A stretch of DNA of 64,000 nucleotides from Viridothelium virens (taxonomy: Eukaryota > Ascomycota > Dothideomycetes > Trypetheliales > Trypetheliaceae): positions 248,001-312,000 of the forward strand of contig ML991777.1 in the NCBI GenBank assembly GCA_010094025.1. Direction: 5' to 3'. The position numbers and the translations under genes are program-made. Below are positions 1 to 11,331 of the stretch, piece by piece. Numbering within the stretch: position 1 is the stretch's first letter; the number at the start of each line of letters is the position of its first letter. A model generated the notes under the pieces. It ran no database searches, was not told the DNA's origin, and saw nothing but the letters and a program-made list of their open reading frames with translations.

Positions 1-940
1 CTCTGCGGACCTCAATGGTAAGCTTTGTTGCGGGTTGAAGGTGAGTTGACACGGCTGGTACCTGATAAGAAGGTCATGGCCTTGAGGTTCGGCTGGTTTG
101 GGAACATTCACGGAAATGATGTTCTCGATTGGCCCGTATTTCTCGACAGCGATTGCTTTCATTTGTGCCATTTTACTAGAACAAGTGTGTTCTCTTTAAA
201 GGGGCTGTGGTGAGACTCCATGACGCCTATATATCTTTCAGCGATTCCCTGCAAGCTCCTCGTCGACCGACGTCAAGAGCCTGTCACTCTGGGAGAAGCA
301 TTGGTGGCATCCACCATGGATGCCACAGATTGAGGCATTACTAACGTGGAGATTTTTCTTATACATCTGATATATGGGGTTAGTCTTTGCTGTGCCGCAC
401 AAATTCTTATCTTTTGCAGGTCGGAGTTGTGGCCGCGGTCATGTCGTCACAACCAACCGTTGTCCACTTCCAGGATCTCGCGCCCTGCATTGCTTCCGCG
501 ATTGTCCAGTCTCCCCTTAGGTACCTACCTACCTCCTTAGCTGTCTACTTAGAGTACGTCATCGGTAGGCACGCGGGCGATAAAGCTGACACTCCGAACT
601 TCGGCCGCACATCCATTCCCTCTGCGGAAATAGATGTTTAACCCCCAAGAGTTTAATGGCACCCAAACAAATTATTACCTTAAATGAGTTGTGATGGGGA
701 TTTATAGATGCTATGGTGCAAATATATCCAATAACAATCCTTCACAACACGTCCAGCCTAATGAAGCCGATAGAATGCGAGCAGAATCAGCCCGATGTAG
801 GGCAATGCATTTCTGCCTGCATTTCTGCCTCGTGGGGCGAAGCTGTAGGTACCTTAGGCAAGGTGACTCCCTTATATATCGGGCATACTGCTTAGCTATG
901 GAGACAAACACTCAAGTGTTCTTGGAAGCTGCATTGCGTC
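1..940. other. Left edge, no supported gene
   Basis: No open frame here resembles a known family, and the longest ones are short and lack splice continuity. The stretch holds two copies of a GGTACC-centred palindrome, near 515-528 and 847-858. It probably contains the promoter of the CorA-like gene and part of the flank of a gene lying to the left of the window. Confidence 0.5.
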
Positions 941-2699
941 ATGAGTTCTTCGCTAGTTGACACGCAGTCGTTGAAAGTTGACTGTATACAAAGGATTCCT
1001 GGAAGATTGTAAGTGAATTTGGGTGTTAGCATCGAAAACCTGTCAGTACGAACACGGTATAGGTCAGAGTGGTCGCACGAAGAGCCCACAGTTGAAGAAG
1101 TACTCAACACCGATGTAAGTGCCTATCGACTCATTTTGTTCTGTATCCAGCACTCACATGGTGCTTAGATACTTGCGACCCCTGGTATCCGTATATAGTG
1201 AGCAGTGTCTATTTGCTACCGTCTTCCCAACGCCAACTCACTTGTCATAGTATATTCCCAGAAGCAGCCAAAGTGGAAACTCTCTACAATAATGAAGACC
1301 CTTTGCGGAAGCAGCTCTCAAAGAAATTTGGGGTTCCGGACATGTTCTGGACCAAGACGGGTTGGGATGCAAATGGTTTCTGCAGATCTCGAACGAGTTG
1401 TCTGTCAAGTGACAAAGTCGGATACAGCTACTGTATGCTTTTCTTGCGATAATGTAAGGTACATCGCACTGATTTCTAGGTTCGTCTGTCCGATTTCTTT
1501 TGAAGTCGGTAACAGTTCTCAAACCTGGCCATGTGACGACAGTGACCGGCGTAACAATGCATGAAGATGATAGAGAATTGATGGACTATACCTGGGAATT
1601 CTTCGGTCTTCACAGTGTATGGACGAGACTGGAAACCCTTGGTAATGGCGACAGTGACACATACTCCCAAATACTGCTTTGTTTCGATTTTGCTGAGGAC
1701 GTGCAATGCCAAACGATCCAGGCCTTCGAAGCGACGGATGCTGACCAAATTGCACCCGGTCCTTTTGGAGTCTATGAAGTTTTCTTAGAACTCCTGATGA
1801 GAAGATACGATGACGCGGTTTGGGGCTTTCGCAGTCCCATGCGGGCTTATGAGAATGTTCATTCACCCGCCTGTGCGAATTCGGACATTGCTAACATCTT
1901 CAGCGGCGATTGAGTCCTGGCGAGCGGGATTCCAAGAAACTTACAAAGCGCTACATCAACATGCACGAGTTCGAGCGTCATATCATCCACGCAAAAGAAA
2001 CTCTCGATGTTGCTTCGAGGACGGTGCGGACAATGGCTCGAGACCATGAAAAGTATATTCTGTCCATTGACTCTCGGCGGAAGGCGCTCTTGGAAGCGGA
2101 GGAGAACACACAGAGGTCTCTGCACTCCTTCGCCGAGCTTTTAACTAATCTACGTTCGAGAGCCAAGGCATTTGAAGAACGTCTTCAGAACGAGATAAGA
2201 CTTGTTAGATCCCCTGTGGTTCGCAGGCATCGGTCTCTGCTAATTGTACACAGGTATTCAATACTGTGGAAGTACAGGAGATGAAGCAGTCGACTAGCCA
2301 ATTGGACGAACTGAAACGAACCGCAAAAGACCTAGAATCTTTAAGAGGTCAGAATCAGTCCTTGTCAACGACCGTGTCACTACTTACTCTTATATTCCTG
2401 CCTGGATCATTCATTTCAGTAAGAAGTGACTTTCTCGCTACCCGTCCTGCTTCTGTCCCTGTTCAATTACATGCTGATTAGACTAGAGTTTCTTCGGTAC
2501 CAATTTCTTCACCATCACCCCGAACGGCTCCGCGTCTCCACACTTGAGCTTCGTCAGGGAGCTGTGGATCTTCTTCGCCGTCACTGTCCCTGTCACAGTC
2601 CTCGCGCTGGCCATCTGGTACTATTCAACCAGGAAATACCACAAACCTGAATCTGAAATCCGATATGAAATGAATTCCTATGATGGCATCAATATGTAG
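941..2699 (+). CDS. CorA-like fungal membrane protein
   Basis: Spliced model of about 472 aa. Exons: 941-1008, 1030-1114, 1169-1197, 1251-1432, 1480-1856, 1904-2203, 2254-2418, 2487-2699. Fungal CorA-like features are the GVPDMFW and WDANGF motifs near the middle, then VRFLLK, a YDDAVWGFRSPMR segment, a long charged helix, and FLPGSFISSFFGTNFF followed by a hydrophobic segment (FFAVTVPVTVLALAIWYY). This matches the C-terminal two-helix membrane module of CorA/ZntB-related fungal proteins. The canonical GMN pore motif is absent, as in many fungal members, so magnesium transport is not assured. The protein ends in a short polar tail. All junctions keep frame. The doubtful point is the first junction: the frame from ATG 941 is continuous except for one TAA at 1010, inside a 21 nt GTAAGT..TAG segment too short for an ordinary intron. 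The true start could instead lie upstream, or the gene may carry a nonsense mutation. Confidence 0.78.
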
Positions 2700-3001
2700 A
2701 CGATATCCCTTGTTGTTCAGCCGTGTAAATACGCTTCGTTTGAGATAGACTATTGGGACATCAACATTTGAAGTCAACTTTCGGAGATCTCATTTCAGAT
2801 CTCGATCAGACAGATTGGATATTCCGCCAACGCCATGCTTAGATATGCCCCATCAAGTAGACTTTCACGTCAATGCCCAAACATGACGGGAAACAGGACA
2901 CTTACACACTGGTCCTAGTCGCAAAACCAACTCTTTGACGCTCAATCCATCACTCGGGAGTGCTGTGTGCACAAATACCGATATACCCTTTCCCCCTACC
3001 T
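2700..3001. other. Convergent 3' region
   Basis: About 300 bases between the stop codons of the CorA-like gene and the Mbp1-type gene. It presumably holds both 3' untranslated regions. I see no coding signal or notable repeat. Confidence 0.5.
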
Positions 3002-5300
3002 CTACCCCCTCTCCACCGCCACCTCCTCCAGCTCCTTCAGAATCTCCGGCAGCATCCCCTCCACATCCTCCTCGCGCACCCCCAACGCACCCGTAATCAA
3101 CCGCTTATACTCCATCTGCCGCTCGCCCATCCCCGCCGCCGCCAAACCCTGCACCACCTCCCTAACCAGCATCTGGCGCTCCTGCTGTGCGCCCGCCAGC
3201 AGCTTCGCCAGATGCAGCTTTTCCTGCAGCGCCCCGGCATCCTGCAGCGCCATGGGATCGATGGGCTGCTGCTGGTGGAGCAACGGATCCCCTCCACCGC
3301 CGGGCCCCGCATCTCGCGCGGCGTGTTTGCCGTGCGGTTCGAGGAGGCGGTCGAGCTCGAGGAGCTGCTCGTGCTCGACTACGCTCTCGGCCTCGCGGAG
3401 TAGCTCGTCGAGTTCGTGGGCTTGGCGCTCGTCTTCTTCATCTGGGAGGTTGGGGTCGAGGGTGATGGCGACGTCATTGCCGTTTGCGATGCCACCGCCA
3501 CCGCTGCTGCTATGGGTGGTGGTGGTTGTGGTGCCGACGATGTCCTCGAGGCCCTTGATCTGCAGGCGGAGGGCGTCGACTTCTTCTTGCCGTTGGCGGG
3601 CGAGGCGTTCGGAGTCGGCGAGCTCGACGTCGCGCTCTGTGACTTCGGCGTCGAGTTGTTGGGCGAGCTTTTCGGTCTTGGAGAGGAGGAGGTGTGGGAG
3701 TTGCTGCGAAAGGGTGAGGGCGGCTTCGCAGCGGTGCTGGGTTTGGGGGCTGGGTAGACTGTTCATTAAAGCGTTCGTGGTGGGGAAAGAGGACAGGGTA
3801 GAGATTCCATTGGCGACAATGATGTCGTTGGTATTGCCATTGAGGGTACTTGGGCCACCGATGCCGTCTGTGTAGTTCTGGAAGGGGGATGACGAGAGTT
3901 GACGTCGATTCTGGCGGCGACCGTTAAGGAGTTGAATTTCATCGTCGCCAGTGCGTCCGGAATGATTCTGTATGTCGACTGCAGCATTGCGACCTAGCAG
4001 GGAGCGCAAGCATTTACCCGCTCCGTGTCGGGCACAGAGATGCATCGCAGTATCTCCCCCATTATCTTGCATATTGAGTAATCTTTCAATCTCATGCGGC
4101 GCACAAGTATCGAAAAGTCGGTTGACGATCGTCTCGAGATAGTATCTTGCACATCTGAATTTTGACTTTGATTGCGTAGTAGCAGCAATATGGTGAAACA
4201 CGGTAGACCCGTACCAGTCTGTCTGCCCAACAGTATCTTGTAACAACCTAAAGAGTTTGTCCATACTTTGTCTGTCATAATTGTTCGTGAACATAACTGC
4301 GCGCATCAAAGGTGTGTCTCCGTTGTGAGCGGCTTGCATTGTACGAGCGCCCCGTTGAATGAGATCTTTCACCACGCCAATATCACCCATGGCTGCGGCC
4401 CAATGTAGTGCGGTGTGACCCTTTTCGTCGATATGCCGGTTCACATCGATATTCATCGGGGGCTCTGGTGGGGCGCGGAAGGAGTTGTCGGACTCGTGCA
4501 GCATGAAGTAGTCAAGGAGCTCATCAGCCCATAGTTGGTGCTGCTGGTCCTGGAGGCTCATGACATCAGGGAAATCAGCTCCTCGTTTCCGCTTGCGAGA
4601 ACCAGTATATTGACCCATCTCATCTTCACCCATCATGGACTCGGAGGCAATAGTTTCATTATCTGGCGTATCACCGTTCAGATGCGCATCGTAAACGTCT
4701 TCGCTGACTTGACTCGGAGCTGCAGTATCTGTCAATGCTGAATCTGACCAGCTCAAGGAATGGAGACGTACCATGCACTTTGCGACTCTGTGCTGATTGT
4801 CGAGGTGCTCTTGGCTTGGCGGAAGCAGCTGTCGCATGCTTCGGTGCTGGTGGAGGACTACGATCTCCAGGCACGAAGTCGAAGATGGGTCGCAGCTGAT
4901 CCAGGACATTGTTCTTCTCTGCGAGCGATCTACCATCGTGTAAGGGGATCCAAGTGCCTAGGACAGTATGAGATAAGCATTGTATGTAAAAATTACTATT
5001 CCGAGTCGCACCTTGGTATTTTCCATAGCCACCTTGAACTTTTTCGTGAACACCCTTCTGCACTTCGCGCTCCAGAATCCGAGTCCTTTGAGGTTTGTCG
5101 AAGTCGGCGACTTTAAGGATATGCGTTGCGTTGATCCAATCGTCGGAGCGACGGCGCATTACATGGTTTCCGCCTACACTGTACTCGTATACGGGGACCT
5201 TGAAGAGACAATTAGGGCCAAGGTGGAGAGTGAGGGGCTAGACAGCACATACATTACTGTACGTGGCAGAGTAGATTCTGCCCTGCCCGTCGGCGGGCAT
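3002..5300 (-). CDS. mbp1: APSES/ankyrin transcription factor, Mbp1/Res2 type
   Basis: Four exons (5253-5300, 5012-5198, 4772-4957, 3002-4719) give 712 aa. The start [16 protein letters not shown] is followed in frame by VPVYEY and the APSES/KilA-N DNA-binding domain (about residues 10-110; [33 protein letters not shown]). A basic linker and acidic stretch follow. Ankyrin repeats occupy roughly residues 230-400 ([39 protein letters not shown]). The C-terminal third is coiled coil. This is the architecture of the DNA-binding subunit of MBF/SBF (Mbp1, Swi4, Res1/Res2), which drives G1/S genes together with a Swi6/Cdc10 partner in the nucleus. Mbp1 versus Swi4 identity is less certain than the family. 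The gene is divergent from NDUFB7. An ACGCGT box and a CCAAT box lie in the shared promoter, which would fit self-regulation (inference). Confidence 0.95.
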
Positions 5301-5720
5301 ATTGGCCAACGGGAGCAGGTGTGGCAGCGGGGCTAGCGGTGCTGATTGGCTATCGCATGCGGTAGAATAGGGAAACGAGGCAATTTTCGTGCAACTCCGA
5401 GCGCAGCAGACAGTATAGAGAAAGGGTGAGAAGCCGGGCCAGATGCTGAGACGTAAGGGCGGGCGAAAGCGGTGCGCTGGGATCGAGTCAAATTGGGCAG
5501 ATTCGAAAGGCGAGTGCGTGATGAAGCGCGAACGAGGGCATCACGCGTCGCGCCCTCGGCGAGTCTTGGACATGGCCGATGGCGCAACGCCCGTCATTGT
5601 GGTGATTGGTTCGTGTCCTTCTGGTGCGCCACAACCTTAATTGGACACCGCGGTCACCAACGTCGTGCTCTGAAGACGGCTTGGGAGGTCAATTGAACAA
5701 CCTTCCCCGTTCCCATCGCC
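5301..5720. promoter_or_regulatory. Divergent promoter mbp1 / NDUFB7
   Basis: The 420 bp between two divergent start codons contains ACGCGT at 5543-5548 (243 bp upstream of the mbp1 ATG), within a CG-rich patch. It also holds ATTGG (CCAAT on the other strand) at 5345-5349 and 5605-5609. ACGCGT is the known MBF site. Nothing here is experimentally supported. Confidence 0.5.
5543..5548. promoter_or_regulatory. MCB-like ACGCGT box
   Basis: Exact match to the MluI cell-cycle box core bound by Mbp1/Res-type APSES proteins, situated upstream of the APSES gene itself. ACGCGT also occurs elsewhere in the window, including in genes and 3' regions, so one site is only suggestive. Confidence 0.4.
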
Positions 5721-6185
5721 ATGACGGTCATGGATACAATCAAGGATGCTGTGGGACTGGGCCACGATGAGCATGGAGCTCCCAAAGGACGTGAGTGTCA
5801 CATCTTGTTTGAGTGACGATACCGTTTGGAAATGCAAACATCTCGATAGCCATTCACTGACTGTCGATTGGGAGTAGCTGCTACGAGGGAGCAGATGTCA
5901 GAAGCCAAACTACCCTTAGCATATCGAGACAGCTGCGCACATCTTCTGATACCACTCAACCGCTGTCGATACGACCAGTATTTCTTACCCTGGAAATGCG
6001 AGGTACGCCCTTCGTTCATTGCCGAACTTTAGGAAATTGAAAGATGTTCGGCCAATTTTTGACTGACCTGCAAATTTCAGACCGAGAGACATTCGTACGA
6101 GAAATGCCAGTATGAAGAGTTCAAGAAGAGGGTCGCAAAGATGGATGAAATACGGGCTGCCAAAGGTGGAGCAAGGAGTAACTAG
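5721..6185 (+). CDS. NDUFB7: NADH:ubiquinone oxidoreductase subunit NDUFB7 (B18)
   Basis: Three exons (5721-5790, 5878-6002, 6081-6185) encode 99 aa with perfect phase. The protein is an accessory subunit of mitochondrial respiratory complex I. The diagnostic part is a CHCH-type twin CX9C arrangement: CAHLLIPLNRC followed by CETERHSYEKC, which forms two disulphides in the intermembrane space. The motif PLNRCRYDQYFLPWKCE is characteristic of B18. The length fits fungal orthologues. The C-terminus is basic and helical (KKRVAKMDEIRAAKG). It has its own ATG in a clean context, and an inverted CCAAT box lies about 115 bp upstream. Confidence 0.96.
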
Positions 6186-6622
6186 TTCAGACCTTGGGCT
6201 GGTGAACGAAATCAACCTTTGGAGAGTAGAAGGCGCTGGGTACGAATTCGTGCATGCTGCATCTGGCGAAGAGCACGGGACACCTGATACACGCCTAAAG
6301 CATTTGACGGAAAAAGAGTGTACTATACCATCTGTGCTATCAATGAGCGATGGGGGCAATTATTGAAAATCTCTGGTAAAGATGGTTCCGAATACCTATC
6401 AATAAGAAGCTTTATGGTTTTGTTGGAAATGCCCGATTGCTGGGAATTTCCCTGTCAATATAACTGCTCCTGCCCCCCACTCGCGTCGACCAAATGTAAA
6501 AAAGAGAAGCATGCCGTACAAAATGCCGTAATCAAATGTTCAGGTTTTAATATCGCATCTCCGTTCCGAATGCCGTTTCCCAAAGCTCCCTTCCCCGGGC
6601 TTCCCACGAGCATACGCCGTAC
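6186..6622. other. Convergent 3' region
   Basis: Lies between NDUFB7 and the BRCT-WGR gene, which end towards each other. Open frames are short and unsupported. I see no repeat or RNA gene. Confidence 0.5.
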
Positions 6623-7861
6623 CTACCCCAGCCTCATCCTCGCATCATCTTCCCTCACCTCAGTAACATCCATCTCTTTTGGCATGGCCCCATCCGGCCC
6701 CCTATCCGGTGGAAACACACCCAATGGCCTCCCCGGCTTTGGACGCACATACACAAATGGGTGCTCCATCTCCGCCATTCGCTTCGCCTCCTTCTCCTTG
6801 AAGGCCCTCACGTTAATGATCTTGGTCTCTGGGTTCTTAGCTAGCTCTCCATAGATACGCCGTGTCTCGATGTCCTCAGGAGTCTCCTTGACTTCCTCTT
6901 CGTCAACGACGACACTGTCGTTGGAGTTGAGGGTCGTAGGTTTGAGCTTGACGGACGGCTCAAGACGCTGACTCCAATGCTTCTTGCATTTCTTGCGGAA
7001 GAAATCTTGGAAGCGGGAGAAGGCAACATCGAAAGAGGCACCCTGGGGAATGAGGAGCTGGTTGATCGGCTTGCGATGGGGGCGAGAGAACTTGACGAAG
7101 ATAGCGTAGGTGTTGGGGATGGTGTGGGATTCATAGAGCTACGGGGGAGGTATTTGGTTAGCATGAGCGCGCTTGCGGAGGAATGTGTGCGAATACCTTG
7201 AGTTGATAGCGTTCATTCCTGTTGTTCTCGACGTCAAGTCGTGCAAGAGTGATGTCATAGTCAAATCCAGTAGAATCCTGGTAGACATGATGGTTGTCTG
7301 GTCATAGGGTATCAGCACTGTTCTTTGACATCTCGACTGAAGCTCTGCCTACCAGAATTGATGTCTTCAATAGCTGATTTGCAGCCTTTGTGGAACTGTT
7401 CCACCACTGTCGCCATATCAGCTAGCAATTCCATTCTTTAGTCGTTGCCCATTGTTACCTGCTTTACGACCCTCCCGTTTCAAATGTTCTTTTTTCCGTC
7501 TCTTCTCTAGAAGATCTTTCTTCTTCATTTGCTCCGCTTTCTTCCATGAGTAATTGGACTCGGCCCGCTTTCTCCCGCCTTGAGTCGTATCTTCTAACCA
7601 GTCAAAGTTCACGATGTTGATCCAATCTCCCTTGTGGATAGCTTTGCGGACCATTGGTAGCCTCTTCTTCCAATGATCCTTTGAAGCAATGAGGTGTGTT
7701 GTATGGGTATCGACAGTACTTGAGAATGTCCCACCGTTATACTCAACCCACTGCTTGATCTTGTCGTGAGGCTTGTCAGAACCGAAGTCACCCGTGGCTG
7801 CGATTGTAAGATTTTTCAGGGGTCCCCGTTTTCTCGGAGTGCCCGATTTTCGAGGAGCCAT
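6623..7861 (-). CDS. BRCT plus WGR-like domain nuclear protein without PARP catalytic domain
   Basis: Four exons, about 357 aa. It begins MAPRKSGTPRKRG, then a BRCT domain at about residues 14-100 (NLTIAATGDFG, YNGGTFSSTVDTHTTHLIA, WINIVNFDWLEDT). A lysine-rich helix follows. After two short introns comes a segment at about 150-270 (HVYQDSTGFDYDITLARLDV, RNERYQLKLYES, YAIFVKFSR, FQDFFRKKCKKHW) with the pattern of a WGR domain, as seen beside PARP catalytic domains. The protein ends about 90 residues later and has no ADP-ribosyltransferase fold. BRCT and WGR modules act in DNA-damage recognition, so a nuclear chromatin or repair role is inferred. The splices (for example GRKAVVEQFHKGC and ERYQLKLYESHT) join without loss of frame. 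The BRCT call is firm. The WGR call is based on pattern only. Confidence 0.8.
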
Positions 7862-8630
7862 GTTTGCCTAGCTTGGCCAGATTCGTAACTAGGTGAAGAG
7901 TATATGTGCGAAAAGAAAGGCAGCCAGTTACGTGAGGCGAATGTGCCAAGAAATGCAAAGTATGCTTGGCGGATGCAATTACGGAAGAGACTTCAACCTA
8001 TCGTAAGAGGGCCGGGGAGCAATATTTTAGGATAAAAGCCAGTAGAGCGCAGCGAACCGAGGCAAAGAGACCAAAGTTACAGAGAAAGAGAGAAAGCGAG
8101 AGCCAAAGTTGAATTGGGGTATATATGAGAAGGAGGATGAGGGACAAATTAGAAAAGGTGAGCTTTTTTTTTTTAAACAGGAGAGCGCGGGATTAAGATC
8201 AGAAGTGATTAGCTTTAGGTATATGCGGTGAGTAGAGCGGTATGCACCAAGGTAAGACCGAAGCCAGCGGTACCAAGGGGTAACAGTGAGGGCTCAAGGT
8301 GCCGCTGAGTGAGGTCGGCAGGATGACAAGAAACAACGCCGCGGACCATATCGAGCGGACCAAGTCGGCATGTAACGGAGATCATGATAAGAGCGAGAGG
8401 GGGGCTGAGATTGTACGGTGAATGTATTAGAAAGATCAATGCCAAGAATGACTAGGTCAAGACTAGAGATGCCTACTCAGGAGGGCTTCTTTGCAAATCA
8501 GTGACAGGACCGACTGCTGTTTGCGTACTTTCATCCAAATCAAAGTCTGAAATACTTTTATTCTTGAAAGATCGGGTCTAGAACAAACCCGCCTAGTTCA
8601 TTGATGTTGCCCCAACTTTTGAGTAACAAT
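7862..8630. other. Intergenic, with a T-run
   Basis: Between the start of the BRCT-WGR gene and the 3' end of trpC. It contains a run of T near 8165-8176 and purine-rich stretches (GAGAAAGAGAGAAAGCGAGAG) near 8080-8100. No gene is supported. It probably includes the BRCT gene promoter and the trpC 3' untranslated region. Confidence 0.5.
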
Positions 8631-11222
8631 TTAAGCCGAATTTGTATTCTTGGCAGCAGCTACAAAGTTTTTGATCTTTCCTAGGTCTTGTTTTCCATCC
8701 TCCTCAACACCACTACTGACGTCTACTCCAACTACTCTGTCGCCGAACTCTCGAAGGCTGTTCAGGGTCTCCACGACATTCTCTGGATCCAGACCACCGG
8801 CCAATAGTATCTTTAAGCCGGAATCGACTTCCAGTGTTGTTTTGACGCTGGCCAAGTCGAGCTGCTTGCCCGAGCCGCCTGCACCCGAGTCTAGTAGTGG
8901 TATTGAGTGGTAGCCTCTCGTAGCAAGTTCGGGATCATTGGGTTTGAAACTGCGGATGACGGGAACTGGAATTAGCCTTGCCCACTCCAGTGGTTCTGAG
9001 CCATGGAGTTGCACGATGTCAAGGTCAAGCAGCCGTTGTTGCTGGAGGATATAATTGAGCGGCTGATTTCTAAAGACACCGACAAGCAATGCTCGATGAG
9101 GATGTCGGAGATGGTAAGTTGTAGTAACGTCGAAGAAATCGGACGCAGAATCAACCTTTGAAGTGTTACCTGTAAACAGTTGGCTGCCATTGTGATCGCC
9201 CAACTCTGTCGTACCTTTCGACTGCACGGCAGCGGTCTGTTTAGGAGTATTCCGAACGACTTGGGAGATCGCAAGAGCGACTTCCTGGCTCACACACCGC
9301 GTCCGACCTTTGACGAGTATCATCCCGATCAAATCAGCGCCAGCTTCAACGGCTACCTTTGCAGCCTCAGGAGTTCGTGTCCCACAAATCTTGACAAGGA
9401 GATTTCGTTTGAGCTGTGAACGATTAAAATCATCTCTAGGTTTTAATAGATTCGATACAAAGGCTGCGGTGTTCGGGGCTTTCATCAGAGCTTCTCCGAC
9501 CAGCACAGCACCTACGCCGTTCTTTTCGTACGGCTCAACATCTTGAGGTCCCGTTATACCACTGAGAGCACAGACGACGGTCTCTGACGGAACCATTCCC
9601 ATTAAGCGGCTAGTAGTATCAAGATCCACTTCGAAATTAGTCAGATTACGATTATTGATTCCGATAACTTTGGAACCTAAGTCGACAGCAGTCTTCATTT
9701 CTTCCATGGTGTTGACTTCAACAAGTGGTTCCATGCCGAGATCTACCGAGTAACGGTATAGTCGCCCCAATGTTGGTTCGTCAAGCATTTTGACGATCAA
9801 AAGGACTGTATCGGCTCCTGCAAGTCTTGCCTCCAGGATCTGGTACTCGCTGAAAACAAATTCTTTCCGCAAAACCGCTGGACGACTTGGCATTCCCTCC
9901 AGGCTTTGACGGATACGGCGTAGATCATCGATACTGCCTTTGAACCATTCCGGTTCAGTTAAGACGGAAATTACGCTGGCGCCGGCCAATGCATAATTTC
10001 GAGCTTGTGCTATGGCTGGTGCGGATATGGAGATGATGCCTTTCGAAGGTGAAGCTCGTTTGATTTCAGCCATAAGTGAAAGCCTGTACGGCGACTGCTT
10101 TAATCGATCAGGGAAAGAGACCAAAGGAGGCGCGGTTCTTTGTTTATATGCTTCTTGAAGATCAACTGGCCTGTAGGAGGGCACTTGCTCCTGAGCGGCA
10201 ATGGCTGCACGACGATGATCGTAGATCTTCTCCAATATGGACTGCTTGCCTAACGAACCTTGTTGGCCCGTACTATTTGTCACCAGACCATTTGTTTGCG
10301 TTATTTGAGAAGATTCGGTAGCCCTACTGCGTTGCAGATGCTCGTTTTCTGTCCAGGTACCACCCTGCATCAGCAAAAAGTTCCGTATCATTGTTCTTCC
10401 TTCAGCAGTCAATATACTCTCTGGGTGGAATTGCACGCCCTCCACCAGATAATTCTTGTGCCTAACGCCCATGATGATGCCTTTTCCTCGATCAGGTCCC
10501 TTGGCGATCCACGAAGTAACCTCTAGACATTCAGGTAGTGTTGGGTGAGTCCCAGCTAACGAGTGATATCTTGTAACAGGCAAGTCTTGAGGCAAGTTTG
10601 CATAGAGACCCCTGCCGTCATGTCGTAAGGGGGAAGTCTTTCCATGAAGGATCTCGCCAGTGACTTCAACTTTGCCGCCGAATGCGGAGAATATGCATTG
10701 TCTAGGCAAGAGGGTAAGCTTTCACGCAGAGAATAGTTAATGCATCTCATACGCTCTTACTCACTCTCCCATACACACCCCAAGGACTGGTATTTTCCCG
10801 CCAAAATGCTGGATTGCCTCACTGCAAATTCCCGAATCTTTGTCCGGATGACCTGGTCCAGGGCTGAGGACCAGTTGTGTAGGCCTCAGACTGATGAGCT
10901 CCTCGAGCGTGATCTCATCATTTCGGATCGTTCTGACATTCTCTGCGCCTTCTAGGAAGAGATATTGAGCGACATTGTACGTAAACGAGTCATAATTGTC
11001 TATCAGGACGACATTAGAAGCGGTAGCAATCGTGGGGGAAGCAGTTGGTTGGTTTGGAGAATGATCAATAACGTCCGGCCCTAGCATCGCGGAAGAGATT
11101 TCCCAGATTGCCTTGGATATGGAATGGGAAGTTGTGGGGTGATTGTTGCGGGGAGTGACCGCGACCGCAGCGGCCGAATTTTTGGGCGCGTTACGTTTCG
11201 ACACCGCGTCAAGCTCCGACAT
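8631..11222 (-). CDS. trpC: Trifunctional tryptophan enzyme: glutamine amidotransferase / IGPS / PRAI
   Basis: Two exons separated by a 63 nt intron (about 10708-10770) give 842 aa. Domain 1 (about 60-270) is the class I glutamine amidotransferase of anthranilate synthase: [24 protein letters not shown], the nucleophile loop GVCMGEQC spanning the splice, and the catalytic His/Glu in VQFHPESI. Domain 2 (about 310-570) is indole-3-glycerol-phosphate synthase ([35 protein letters not shown]). Domain 3 (about 590-840) is phosphoribosylanthranilate isomerase ([44 protein letters not shown]). The order is that of Aspergillus trpC and Neurospora trp-1. An ATG one codon upstream (11225) is an alternative start. 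The ortholog partners with anthranilate synthase component I in the cytosol. Confidence 0.98.
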
Positions 11223-11331
11223 CACACAAGGCGCTTCCAGCTATAAATCATATAGCTTGACTTGCGCCAGCTCCATTGATCTTCATGGAGATCAGGAAGC
11301 AGTCTTCCACGCTTGTGCCTTGACGCACATC
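11223..11331. promoter_or_regulatory. Short divergent promoter trpC / nup192
   Basis: Only about 106-109 bp separate the two start codons, so promoter elements must be shared or lie within the first exons. I see no exact TGACTCA (CPC1/GCN4) site; TTGACTTG near 11258 is only a partial match. Confidence 0.5.

Noticed and set aside
2967-3875. 302-codon plus-strand frame over the 3' part of the APSES gene
   Set aside because: Ser/Arg-rich antisense shadow of the coiled-coil region of mbp1; no homology.
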